From contig NZ_FNDJ01000014.1 of NCBI RefSeq assembly GCF_900099965.1, positions 269,124 to 333,123 on the forward strand: 64,000 bases of DNA. Direction: 5' to 3'. A program made the position numbers and the translations under genes. The notes under the pieces were generated by a model. It searched no databases, was not told where the DNA came from, and worked only from the letters and a program-made list of their open reading frames with translations. Source of the DNA: Nonomuraea jiangxiensis (GTDB lineage: Bacteria > Actinomycetota > Actinomycetes > Streptosporangiales > Streptosporangiaceae). This document shows, in pieces, positions 27,062 to 34,816 of the stretch (position 1 is its first letter; each line of letters opens with the position of its first letter).

Positions 27062-27916
27062 ATGGCCTCGCGTGACATGGGCAGGCCGCGTCCCGGCGTG
27101 CTCAGCGGGCTCTCGCACGTGGCGCTGGCCGTGTGGGCGCTGCTGATCATCCTGCCGCTGTTGTGGACGTTCCTGGCGTCGTTCAAGAGCAATTCCGAGA
27201 TCTTCGGCGACCCGCTCCAGCTTCCCGGGGCGCTGCGCCTGGACTCGTGGGGCCGGGCCTGGGACGAGGCGCACATCGGCCAGTACATGCTCAACACGGT
27301 CATCGTCGTGTTCTTCGGTACGGCGGGCACGATGTTGTTCGGGTCGATGGCGGCGTACGTCCTGGGGCGTTACCGGTTCGTGGGCCACAAGCTGATCTAT
27401 TACTACTTCGTGGCCGGGCTGGCGTTTCCGGTGTTCCTGGCCCTCGGGCCGCTCTTCTTCGTGGTCAAGCAACTCGGCCTGCTGAACTCCCACGTCGGGC
27501 TCATCCTGGTCTACATCGCCTATTCGCTCCCGTTCACGGTGTTCTTTCTGGCGGCATTTTTCCGGACATTGCCGGAGGCTGTCGCCGAGGCCGCCCGCAT
27601 CGACGGGGCCTCGCACACCCGTACGTTCTTCCAGATCATGGTCCCGATGGCCAGGCCCGGCCTGATCAGCATCACCATCTTCAACGTCCTGGGCCAGTGG
27701 AACCAGTATCTGCTGCCCCTGGTGCTGCTGGCCGGCGCTCCGGACAAATGGGTCCTCACCCAGGGCATCGCCGGCATTTCCACCCTGGCGGGCTATCAGG
27801 CGGACTGGCCGGGACTGTTCGCGGCGCTGAGCATGACCATCCTGCCCGTCATGGTCGTCTACATCATCTTCCAGCGCCAGATCCAGTCGGGGCTCGGCTC
27901 CGGCGCGCTCAAGTAA
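27062..27916 (+). CDS. Sugar ABC transporter permease (NgcG-like)
   Basis: A 284-residue MalG-type permease with the EAA loop LPEAVAEAARIDGASHTRTFFQIMVPMARPGL and C-terminal segments typical of carbohydrate importers (NVLGQWNQYLLPLVLLAG). It is last in the importer operon; no ATPase follows. Confidence 0.93.
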   Translation: MASRDMGRPRPGVLSGLSHVALAVWALLIILPLLWTFLASFKSNSEIFGDPLQLPGALRLDSWGRAWDEAHIGQYMLNTVIVVFFGTAGTMLFGSMAAYVLGRYRFVGHKLIYYYFVAGLAFPVFLALGPLFFVVKQLGLLNSHVGLILVYIAYSLPFTVFFLAAFFRTLPEAVAEAARIDGASHTRTFFQIMVPMARPGLISITIFNVLGQWNQYLLPLVLLAGAPDKWVLTQGIAGISTLAGYQADWPGLFAALSMTILPVMVVYIIFQRQIQSGLGSGALK

Positions 27917-27926
27917 CGTGGCGCCC

Positions 27927-28202
27927 ATGGACATCGAAGCCAAGCTCGCGACGCTGCCCGCCTGGCGGCGCGAGGGCGAGGAGATCCGGCGGACGATCGA
28001 CGCGCCGGACTTCCCCACCGCCATCCGCATCGTGGACGAGATCGCCGTACAGGCCGAGGAGCTCAACCACCACCCCGACATCGACATCCGCTGGCGTACG
28101 CTGCATCTCGTGCTGACCACCCACGACCAGGGCGGCCTCACCGACCTCGACTTCACGCTGGCCGCCCGGATCGACGACATCGCGGCGAAACACGGCGCCT
28201 GA
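27927..28202 (+). CDS. 4a-hydroxytetrahydrobiopterin dehydratase (pterin-4a-carbinolamine dehydratase)
   Basis: A 91-residue member of the PCD/DCoH family. The active-site motif EELNHHPDIDIRWRTLHLVLTTHDQGGLTDLDFTLAARID contains the paired His and the second His/Asp cluster. It recycles the pterin cofactor of aromatic hydroxylases; none is in the window. The start is the ATG at 27927 or the in-frame GTG at 27918; neither has a clear ribosome site. Confidence 0.9.
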   Translation: MDIEAKLATLPAWRREGEEIRRTIDAPDFPTAIRIVDEIAVQAEELNHHPDIDIRWRTLHLVLTTHDQGGLTDLDFTLAARIDDIAAKHGA

Positions 28203-28205
28203 GGC

Positions 28206-28243
28206 GAATACCCACCGTATTCGACCGATCACTCGTTAGAGTG
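28206..28243. promoter_or_regulatory. Two small inverted repeats upstream of the SOD-like gene
   Basis: GAATAC/GTATTC (28206-28222, 5-bp centre) and CACTC/GAGTG (28230-28243, 4-bp centre) lie back to back in the gap between the dehydratase and the SOD-like gene. The first could end the dehydratase transcript, the second could be an operator; neither is certain. Confidence 0.35.
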
Positions 28244-28293
28244 GGTGACCTCTCGGAGTCCGCACCGTACGGGCTCGAACCATGGGGGGTCTC

Positions 28294-28866
28294 ATGCGCG
28301 TGCCCGCGTTCCTGCTCGTCCTGCTCACCGCCGCCGGCGCCGGAGGTTGCGCCGGCGCGCCCGCCCCGCTGCAAAACGCCCCGGGCACCAGCCCGGCCAC
28401 GCCCGGCACCGAAACCACGCTGACCGGCGGCGGCGAGTTCACCTCGGCCGACACCTCGGCCATCGCCTACGACCGCAAGCTGGCCCCGAAGGGCTCTCAG
28501 GCCAGCGTCACCGCCGAGTCCACGGCGAAGGAGACGCGCACCTCCCTCGTCGTCGAGGGCCTGCGCCCCAACCGCACCTACGGCGCTCACCTGCACGCCA
28601 AGCCCTGCGGCAAGCGCCCCGACGACTCAGGACCCCACTTCCAGCACCACCCCGGCCAGATCAACCCGGCCAGCGAGGTCTGGCTCGACATCAAGACCAA
28701 CGCCTCCGGCACGGGCCGCTCCACGGCCCGCAACGAATGGGCGCTCGACCCCACCAAGCTCCCGGGCTCGCTCGTGATCCACGCCAAGCCCACCGTGACC
28801 TCAGGCCCCAAGGTCGGTACGGCCGGAGACCGCGTGGCCTGCCTGACCCTCACCAGAGCCACCTGA
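28294..28866 (+). CDS. Cu/Zn superoxide dismutase-like lipoprotein
   Basis: A 190-residue exported lipoprotein (LVLLTAAGAGGCAG lipobox). The SOD-fold part shows the Cu His pair in TYGAHLHAKPC, further His in SGPHFQHHPGQ, EVWLDIKTNASGTGRSTARNEW and the last Cu His in LVIHAKP. The usual zinc ligands are not all present, so it belongs to the divergent actinobacterial branch in which activity needs proof. It would protect the outer membrane face from superoxide. ATG 28294 follows a G-rich stretch; ATG 28282 is an in-frame alternative. Confidence 0.82.
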   Translation: MRVPAFLLVLLTAAGAGGCAGAPAPLQNAPGTSPATPGTETTLTGGGEFTSADTSAIAYDRKLAPKGSQASVTAESTAKETRTSLVVEGLRPNRTYGAHLHAKPCGKRPDDSGPHFQHHPGQINPASEVWLDIKTNASGTGRSTARNEWALDPTKLPGSLVIHAKPTVTSGPKVGTAGDRVACLTLTRAT

Positions 28867-28876
28867 CCGGACGGGG

Positions 28877-28901
28877 GGAGGGCCGCGTGATCCGGCCCTC
28901 C
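28877..28901. terminator. Hairpin between convergent SOD-like and pirin genes
   Basis: GGAGGGCC (28877-28884) pairs perfectly with GGCCCTCC (28894-28901) across a 9-nt loop, between two convergent stops (28866 and 28912). There is no U-run, so it is probably a shared, partly factor-dependent terminator. Confidence 0.55.
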
Positions 28902-28911
28902 TGTGACCGGT

Positions 28912-29877
28912 TCAGGCGTGCTGGGCGGGGATGGCTCCGAGCCGGCCCGCCTGATAGTCGTCGAAGGCCTTGGCCAGCTCGGCCTTGGTGTTCATGACGA
29001 ACGGCCCGTAGTGCGCCACCGGCTCCCCGATGGGCTCGCCGCCGAGGACGATCACTTCGAGCGTGTCCTTGGCCGTGATGGAGATGCTCTCGCCGTCCGT
29101 GGCGAGCCCCGGGCGGTTCCCGAACCCGTCGAACACGGCGAGCTGCCCACCGTGGAACGGCCGCCGCTCGGCCCCCACCGTGCCCCGGCCGGACAGCGCG
29201 TACACGAGCGCGTTGAAGTCCTTGCGCCACGGCATGACCAGGCGCGCGCCGGGAGAGACGGTGGCGTGCAGCAGCGTGATCGGCGTCTGGGTGCTGCCGG
29301 GGCCGACGTTCCCGCCGAGGTCACCGGCGATCAGCCGGACCAGGGCGCCACCGTCGTGGCTGCTCAGGAGCACAACGTTCGATCCCCTGATGTCCTGGTA
29401 TTTCGGGGCGATCATCTTCTTGGCCCCCGGCAGGTTCACCCAGAGCTGGATCCCGTGGAACAGCCCGCCCTGCTGCACCAGCCACTCCGGCGGCGCCTCC
29501 TTGTGCAGGATCCCGGCCCCGGCCGTCATCCACTGCGTGTCACCGTTGGTGATCGTCCCGCCGCCGCCGTTCGAGTCGAGGTGGTCCATCACCCCGTCGA
29601 TCATGTAGGTGACCGTCTCGAAGCCCCGGTGCGGGTGCCACGGCGTGCCCTTGGGCTCGCCCGCCGCGTAGTCCACCTCACCCATCTGGTCCATCATCAC
29701 GAACGGATCCAGGTATTCCGGCTTGATCGCGGCCAGCGCCCGGCGCACCGGGAACCCCTCGCCCTCGAACCCGCTGGGCGCGGTCTCAACGGCGAGCACC
29801 TTGCGTTCGGGCGTCCCGGCCACGGGGTCGGGCAGGCGCGGGAGGCTGAGCGGGTTCTCTACGGTCACGGCGGGCAT
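28912..29877 (-). CDS. Pirin-family protein
   Basis: A 321-residue bicupin of the pirin family. The metal-binding His motif lies in WHPHRGFETVTYMIDGVMDHLDSNGG; GDTQWMTAGAGILHKEAP adds the next ligands (His, Glu). The second cupin is degenerate. Some bacterial pirins oxidise quercetin, others regulate; this one is not specified. ATG 29877 has AAGGAG six bases upstream; the next genes upstream are 1.1 kb away across the minisatellite. Confidence 0.93.
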   Translation of the reverse strand: MPAVTVENPLSLPRLPDPVAGTPERKVLAVETAPSGFEGEGFPVRRALAAIKPEYLDPFVMMDQMGEVDYAAGEPKGTPWHPHRGFETVTYMIDGVMDHLDSNGGGGTITNGDTQWMTAGAGILHKEAPPEWLVQQGGLFHGIQLWVNLPGAKKMIAPKYQDIRGSNVVLLSSHDGGALVRLIAGDLGGNVGPGSTQTPITLLHATVSPGARLVMPWRKDFNALVYALSGRGTVGAERRPFHGGQLAVFDGFGNRPGLATDGESISITAKDTLEVIVLGGEPIGEPVAHYGPFVMNTKAELAKAFDDYQAGRLGAIPAQHA

Positions 29878-29984
29878 GGCATGCTCCTTCCAGCGAGTCT
29901 GCCCCACTCAACCCGATTTACTTTTCAACTATTCCACCCTCCCATCGGCGGACTTTGATCAACGGGACGCGGGGATCGCTCGGA

Positions 29985-30660
29985 CGTTCAGGACGCCAGG
30001 GTGGTTGCGAGGTCCCGGACGCGGGGTGCCAGGAATGTTGGGTGCCAGGAACGTTGGTGTGCCAAGGTCGTTGCGGTGTTCCGGACGTTGGGTGCCAAGG
30101 GTGTTGGGGTGTCCCGGACGTTGGGGTGTCCCGGACGTGGGCGTGCCAAGGTCCGCGGGCGCCCAGAACGCTGAGGTGCCATCGGGACTGGGGTGTCCCG
30201 GACACTCGGGGGCGCCGTCCGTGTTCCCGGATCAAGGACGCTCAGGTGTCGTCCATGCTCCGGTGTCCACGATGTTGGGGCGTGGTCCGTGCTGGCGCGT
30301 TCAGGATGCCGGGGGACCGTGCGTGCTCGCGCGTCCACGATGCCGGGGCGCTGTCTGTGCTCGGGTGTCCAGGACGCTGGGGCGGCGTCTGTGCTCGGGT
30401 GTCCACGATGCTGGGGCGTTGTCCGTGCTGGCGCGTTCAGGACGCCGGGGGACCGTGCGTGCTCGCACGTCCACGATGCCGGGGCGCTGTCTGTGCTCGG
30501 GTGTCCAGGACGCTGGGGCGGCGTCTGTGCTCGGGTGTCCACGATGCTGGGGCGTTGTCCGTGCTGGCGCGTTCAGGACGCCGAGGGACCGTGCGTTCTC
30601 GCACGTCCACGACGCCGGGGCGCTGTCCGGGCTCAGGCGCCACGACGCTCAGGTGCCGTT
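29985..30660. repeat. Hierarchical minisatellite: 17-bp units, 34-bp doublets, 136-bp higher-order repeat
   Basis: From about 29985 the sequence consists of 17-bp units, e.g. CGGACGTTGGGGTGTCC repeated head to tail near 30100-30135. From about 30235 the units pair into 34-bp doublets, and four doublets form a 136-bp block. Copies at 30361-30496 and 30497-30632 differ at only about five positions, and a more diverged copy precedes them. 17, 34 and 136 are not multiples of three, so the open frames across it are not genes. Each unit brings G-runs and GGAC/GTCC half-sites. It fills the gap between pirin (start 29877) and the DUF418 gene (stop 30839). Confidence 0.88.
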
Positions 30661-30838
30661 GGGGAGACCGTGTGCCTCGTGCAACTCTTGGCCGGGTCGG
30701 CCGGGTCGGGGGGGCCGGCCGGGTCGGGTGGATGCGGCGAGCCGGCGGGGCGGGGCGGTAGCGCGTGGGTCGGAGGTGGTCGCTGTCGGCCCGATGGCGG
30801 CGCGCGGTGGGCGACAGTCGCCGGAGGAGCCCCCCGGC

Positions 30839-32029
30839 TCAGGCCGCGAGGTTCTGGGGCGGTCGGGGGCGGCGGTAGGCGAGGCGGCGGAGCAGGATCT
30901 CCGCCGGGCCGCGGTGGCCCATGCGTCGCATGACGTCGGCGATGAGGATCGAGAGCACCCAGGTCGCCGCTGCCACCCCCGTGGCGCCCGCCAGCCCGAG
31001 CTCGTCCTGCAACCCCAGCCCGTACGGGTAGAAGACCGCGACGAAGACGATCGACTGGAAGATGTACAGGCTCATCGAGCGCTGGCCGAGCGCCTGGACA
31101 GCGGTGGTCACGCTGTTGCGCCGCCGGGCGGTCGTGAGCGCGAACAGGCCGACGATCGCCGCCATGCCGATCCCGCCGAGATATCCGGTGAGCGGTTGCG
31201 CGATCGCGGCGGTCCACAGCGCGACGCCCGACGGCTCGGCCCACGCCCCGGTCAGTATGAGGGCAGCAGGGATCGACCCGAACAGGGACAGGACGGTGGT
31301 GATCACCGCAACTCGGAGTAGGAAGCCCCGATGCCGTGCGGGCTCGTCCAGCACGCACCGCCGCGCCGCCCACATCCCGAAAAGCATCCCCGGGAAGACC
31401 GCGATCATGGCGATCATGCCGAACGGCCAGCTGACCAGCCGCTCGATGAACAGCTCCCACAGACCCCGCGTACCCGCGGCGACGCTGCCCGCCGTGAAGG
31501 TGGAGATGCCCTGCGCCATCGGGTACGCCATGGCGAAACCGATCACCGCGGTCGCCGGCACCATCGTGAGCCCAGCCGTCCAGAGGAGGGTCGAATCCTT
31601 GCACCGCAGCATGCCGACCAGCAGCACGGCGGCCAGGCCGTAGACGGCGAGGATGTCGATGGGAACCAGCAGCGCCATGTGCACGAACCCGATCGCGACC
31701 AGCCACCACCCCCGGCGGCGGAGCAGCTTGCGGGTGCCGGGCCAGTCGCTGCCGCGCTGCGTCTGCCGATGCAGGAGCTGGACCAGCGAGTAGCCGAACA
31801 GGAACGCGAACATCGGCCGGGCATGATTGCCGACGAAGAGCGTGTGGAAGAAGGTGGTGATGTCGTTGGCCACGGCCGGACCGCGGTCGATGTCGACCAC
31901 GAACAGCGGCGCGTGCGCGAACGCGATGGCCAGCAACATGAAGCCGCGGGCCAGATCCGGGGCCAGGGCGCGCGCGGGGGCGCCGGGCGGGCTGGAGGAT
32001 GACGTAGCTGCCTGAATGGTCGTGTCCAA
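30839..32029 (-). CDS. DUF418-family membrane protein
   Basis: A 396-residue protein with about ten membrane helices, fitting the DUF418/YeiB family: ALAPDLARGFMLLAIAFAHAPLF at the start, MFAFLFGYSLVQLLHRQ, and the C-terminal SMSLYIFQSIVFVAVFYPYGLGL. Function is unknown; the family resembles membrane acyltransferases. I place the start at TTG 32029 because AAGGAG lies seven bases upstream and the protein length is then normal for the family. An open frame continues upstream to 33025 but is low-complexity Pro/Arg sequence. Confidence 0.85.
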   Translation of the reverse strand: MDTTIQAATSSSSPPGAPARALAPDLARGFMLLAIAFAHAPLFVVDIDRGPAVANDITTFFHTLFVGNHARPMFAFLFGYSLVQLLHRQTQRGSDWPGTRKLLRRRGWWLVAIGFVHMALLVPIDILAVYGLAAVLLVGMLRCKDSTLLWTAGLTMVPATAVIGFAMAYPMAQGISTFTAGSVAAGTRGLWELFIERLVSWPFGMIAMIAVFPGMLFGMWAARRCVLDEPARHRGFLLRVAVITTVLSLFGSIPAALILTGAWAEPSGVALWTAAIAQPLTGYLGGIGMAAIVGLFALTTARRRNSVTTAVQALGQRSMSLYIFQSIVFVAVFYPYGLGLQDELGLAGATGVAAATWVLSILIADVMRRMGHRGPAEILLRRLAYRRPRPPQNLAA

Positions 32030-32199
32030 GGCCGATCTCCTTGAAGGTGTCGTAGCGATGGTGGGTTGGCGGCCCGCCTTTCTCCCGATGGCGACGAAGG
32101 TCCGAGGAAGGCAGCCTGATTCGCCCCCGCGCGGCTGCGCGGCGGTATTGCCTTGCTGTGACGCTTGACCTGATTCCGCTAAGTGATCGCCAGCTTGTT

Positions 32200-32510
32200 C
32201 AGCGTGTCCATGTGTCCATGTAGCCGGCATGTGGCCACGTGGTCCCGCGGCCCTCTGGCCCCCTGACCCCCTGGCCCTCGGGTCCCGTGGTCTCGTGGCC
32301 CTCTGCTTCGTGGACTTCTGGTCTCGTGGTCCTGCGGCCCTCTGGCCCCTGGTCCCACAGCCCCGGTCCCGTGGTTCACGGCCGGCGGGGGTATCGCGGT
32401 CGGGCCGTGCGGGGCGGGCACCGGGGCTCGCTCGGTTCGGTGGCGGCTTTGAGGGGTGACAGCGGCTTTCAAGGGGTGATGGCGGTTTCAGGGTGAGCCC
32501 CTGTCGCAGT
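32200..32510. repeat. Low-complexity, degenerate short tandem repeats in a 600-bp gene-free gap
   Basis: The gap 32030-32631 has no gene I can support. Between 32200 and 32370 degenerate units of about 9-12 bp around GTGGTCTCGTGGCCCTCTG and GGCCCCCTGACC alternate. From 32440 to about 32500 a 20-bp unit (GCGGCTTTCAAGGGGTGATG) occurs about three times. The rest is G/C-rich without recognisable signals. Confidence 0.6.
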
Positions 32511-32631
32511 CGCTGGACGTTCGGGTCGGGGTGGTGGTCCTTTGTCTCGGGGCGTGTGGGGCTGGGGCCGGGGGTTGCTTGGTTCGGCGGGTCTGCGGTG
32601 AGCCCTCGGTGTGCGGGCTGGTGGGAGGTCG

Positions 32632-33285
32632 TTATCCGCCGCTGGTTGCGGCTCGTCGGGCGGCGTCGATGGCCTTGCGTAGCGCGGTGGTGATCGTCTC
32701 GATGGGCTCGGACAGGGTCGCGATCCGCTCCTTCTGGTGGTGTCGGTCCCGTGCGGGCGGGATCGTTTTGAGCCGGGCCGCTGAGGCAAGCGCGGCCAGG
32801 ACGCGAACGTCGGATCCGAGGTGGCCGACGGGACGACCGCCACGGACCGCCCGGCCGACGCGCTCGGCCAGCCTGCGCGAGACGTACGGACGGCGCAGCG
32901 TGATCCTCTCGACCCGGAACACCAGGACGCGGTGCCGCTCCACCCGGATCGACCGGTCGGCCGCCAGCTCGTCGCGGACCAGCCGGTACGCCTGCGTACG
33001 ATCCTTGCCGATCCAGTGCTGCCACGACCTGGGCGGCGAGTTGGCGATCTGCTCCCAGACGGCCGACCGCAGCGGGTCCGAGCCGGCGGGGGCGCTGACC
33101 GCCCGCACCTTCCCCGACTCGTCCGCCAGGTTGCCGCCCAGCATGAGCTCGGCCAGTGCCGCCGCGCGCAGGAGGTAGCCCAGCTCGCGGCGGTTGACCA
33201 GCTTTTCCTTGCGGAGGTCGAACGCCAGCAGGAAGGCCGCCTTCGTGAGGGACTCGCCCCGCTCAGCTCTCGTCCGTGTCTCCAT
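32632..33285 (-). CDS. GPP34 (Golgi phosphoprotein 3-like) protein
   Basis: A 217-residue helical protein of the GPP34 family, common in actinomycetes. Markers are SLTKAAFLLAFDLRKEKLVNRRELGYLLRAAALAELMLGGNLADE and the later RRLAERVGRAVRGG. The eukaryotic homologue binds phosphatidylinositol-4-phosphate; the bacterial role is unknown. The gene starts inside the 3' end of the RHH gene (23-bp overlap) and is third in an operon with SPFH and RHH proteins. Confidence 0.83.
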   Translation of the reverse strand: METRTRAERGESLTKAAFLLAFDLRKEKLVNRRELGYLLRAAALAELMLGGNLADESGKVRAVSAPAGSDPLRSAVWEQIANSPPRSWQHWIGKDRTQAYRLVRDELAADRSIRVERHRVLVFRVERITLRRPYVSRRLAERVGRAVRGGRPVGHLGSDVRVLAALASAARLKTIPPARDRHHQKERIATLSEPIETITTALRKAIDAARRAATSGG

Positions 33286-33532
33286 CGGCTGTCTCGCCTC
33301 CTTCCATGGCCTCTTCCATGGCCGCTTCCAGGACTTCCTCCGGGGTCTTTCTCGGCCGCCCGCGCGGGCGCATCCGCCCCACGCCATCAGGCAGCCGCCC
33401 GGCGTCGGAGAGCGCCTTGCGCAGCAGGAACTCGATCTGCGAGTTGGTGCTGCGCAACTCGTCGGACGCCCACTTAGTCAGCGCGTCGTGGACCACCGGA
33501 TCGAGCCGCAGGAGGATCTTCTTCCTCTCCAC
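33263..33532 (-). CDS. Ribbon-helix-helix (Arc/MetJ-type) DNA-binding protein
   Basis: An 89-residue protein. ERKKILLRLDPVVHDALTKWASDELRSTNSQIEFLLRKAL (about 2-41) is a typical RHH fold with the DNA-contacting strand KKILLRL. The tail has an AT-hook-like RPRGRPRKTPEEV followed by an acidic end. I start it at GTG 33532, 4 bp after the SPFH stop. RHH proteins of this type often regulate their own operon. Confidence 0.82.
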   Translation of the reverse strand: MERKKILLRLDPVVHDALTKWASDELRSTNSQIEFLLRKALSDAGRLPDGVGRMRPRGRPRKTPEEVLEAAMEEAMEGGETADGDTDES

Positions 33533-33536
33533 GGGG

Positions 33537-34487
33537 TTACTGGTAGAGCGTGCCGGTGTTGACCACAGGCTGGGTGTCCCGGTCACCGACGAGGACCACC
33601 AGCAGGTTGCTGACCATGGCCGCCTTGCGCTCCTCGTCCAGCTCGACCACCTCGTGCTCGGCGAGCTTCTCCAGGGCCATCTCCACCATGCCGACCGCCC
33701 CTTCGACGATCCGCTGCCTGGCCGCCACCACCGCGCCGGCCTGCTGGCGGCGCAGCATCGCGTGGGCGATCTCCGGCGCGTAGGCCAGGTGGACGATGCG
33801 GGACTCGATGATTCGCACCCCCGCCGAGGCCACCCGGGCCGCGATCTCCGTGGACAGTCGCTCGTTGATCTCGTCGGCGTTGTCGCGCAGGGACAGCCTC
33901 GGCTCGCCGTGCGAGTCGTACGGATAGCTGCCCGCGATGTGCCGCACCGCCGTCTCCGCCTGAATGGCGACGAACTCCACGAAGTCGTCGACCTCGAACA
34001 ACGCCTGCGCGGTGTCCTGCACCTGCCAGACCACCACGGTCGCGATCTGGATCGGGTTGCCGTCGGCCTCGTTGACCTTCGTCACTTCCGTCTCGTGGTT
34101 GCGGATCCTGGTGGAGACGCGCCGCCGGACGGTGATCGGGTTGACCCACTGGAAACCCGGCGTACGCAGGGTGCCGACGTAGCGGCCGAGCAGCTGGACG
34201 ACCCTGGCCTCGCCCGGTGCCACGGCGGTGAGGCCGAAGAACAGCACTGTGCCGATGATGATCAGCAGGCAGGCCGCGAGGAGCAGCCACAGACCGCCTT
34301 GCCCGGCCCCCGCGGCGAGCATGGCGATGGCCACGATCAGCAGCGCTATCCCGGCCAACGCCACCAGCGACGCCATCCCCAGCATCACGAAGCCGTTGGC
34401 GGCCCGCACCGGACGCTCGCTGATGCGCGGCGCGGGCATGTCCACGACGGCGCCCTCAAGCGTGACCCCGCCTGATGTGTCCCCCAT
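33537..34487 (-). CDS. SPFH/Band 7 (stomatin-like) membrane protein
   Basis: A 316-residue protein. Two adjacent membrane helices (NGFVMLGMASLVALAGIALLIVAIAML and GGLWLLLAACLLIIIGTVLFFGL) precede an SPFH domain: VAPGEARVVQLLGRYVGTLRTPGFQWVNPI, then ATVVVWQVQDTAQALFEVDDFVEFV and the helical AYAPEIAHAMLRRQQAGAVVAARQRIVEGAVGMV. It should form membrane-associated oligomeric scaffolds. ATG 34487 has AAGGGA nine bases before. It is first in an operon with RHH and GPP34 genes. Confidence 0.92.
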   Translation of the reverse strand: MGDTSGGVTLEGAVVDMPAPRISERPVRAANGFVMLGMASLVALAGIALLIVAIAMLAAGAGQGGLWLLLAACLLIIIGTVLFFGLTAVAPGEARVVQLLGRYVGTLRTPGFQWVNPITVRRRVSTRIRNHETEVTKVNEADGNPIQIATVVVWQVQDTAQALFEVDDFVEFVAIQAETAVRHIAGSYPYDSHGEPRLSLRDNADEINERLSTEIAARVASAGVRIIESRIVHLAYAPEIAHAMLRRQQAGAVVAARQRIVEGAVGMVEMALEKLAEHEVVELDEERKAAMVSNLLVVLVGDRDTQPVVNTGTLYQ

Positions 34488-34816
34488 TGTTGTGTCCCTT
34501 CTATCTGACCTCATCCTGCTAGCAAATTGATATCACTTTTCGGAGGAGGAGGGAAGGGGGTATTCAGGGACTCAGTTCTCTCGGTTTCCGGCCTCAGCGC
34601 GCGCCGTGCCGTGCCTCTCGGCTTGCGGCCTCAGTGGTTGCCTGTGCCGCGCCTCTCGGCTCCCAGGCCCAGTGTCAGCCCGTGCCGCCTACAACTCTCC
34701 AACGTGCCCGCGACCCGCGAAGGGAGGCGGGCAGCGGAGAACGGAATGGGGTGCGGGCGGGAGAGGGGTCGAGGCAGGCGTGGACCAGGGAGGGTGCCCG
34801 AGAAGGGACGGGTGGG
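34488..34816. other. Gene-free gap with TGATATCA motif and a 37-bp degenerate repeat
   Basis: Near the SPFH gene an AT-rich patch holds the palindrome TGATATCA (34528-34535), probably part of its promoter or an operator. Between about 34575 and 34690 three degenerate copies of a 37- to 38-bp unit occur, each starting CTCTCGG followed by a GGCCTCAG-like element. The plus-strand open frame over the gap continues antisense into the next gene and is not supported. Confidence 0.5.

Noticed and set aside
30235..30640. Regular 34-bp repeats that might be taken for a CRISPR array.
   Set aside because: The repeats are directly adjacent with no unique spacers, and no cas gene is present.
29955..30933. 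Long open frames with internal repeats (Cys/Val/Arg-rich) over the minisatellite.
   Set aside because: Units of 17, 34 and 136 bp change the frame at each copy; open frames arise on both strands because the repeat lacks stop triplets. No ribosome site or domain is seen.
32030..33025. Upstream extension of the DUF418 gene to a 728-residue protein.
   Set aside because: The extra part is low-complexity Pro/Arg/Gly over repeat DNA and overlaps the GPP34 gene. TTG 32029 has a good ribosome site and gives the normal family length.
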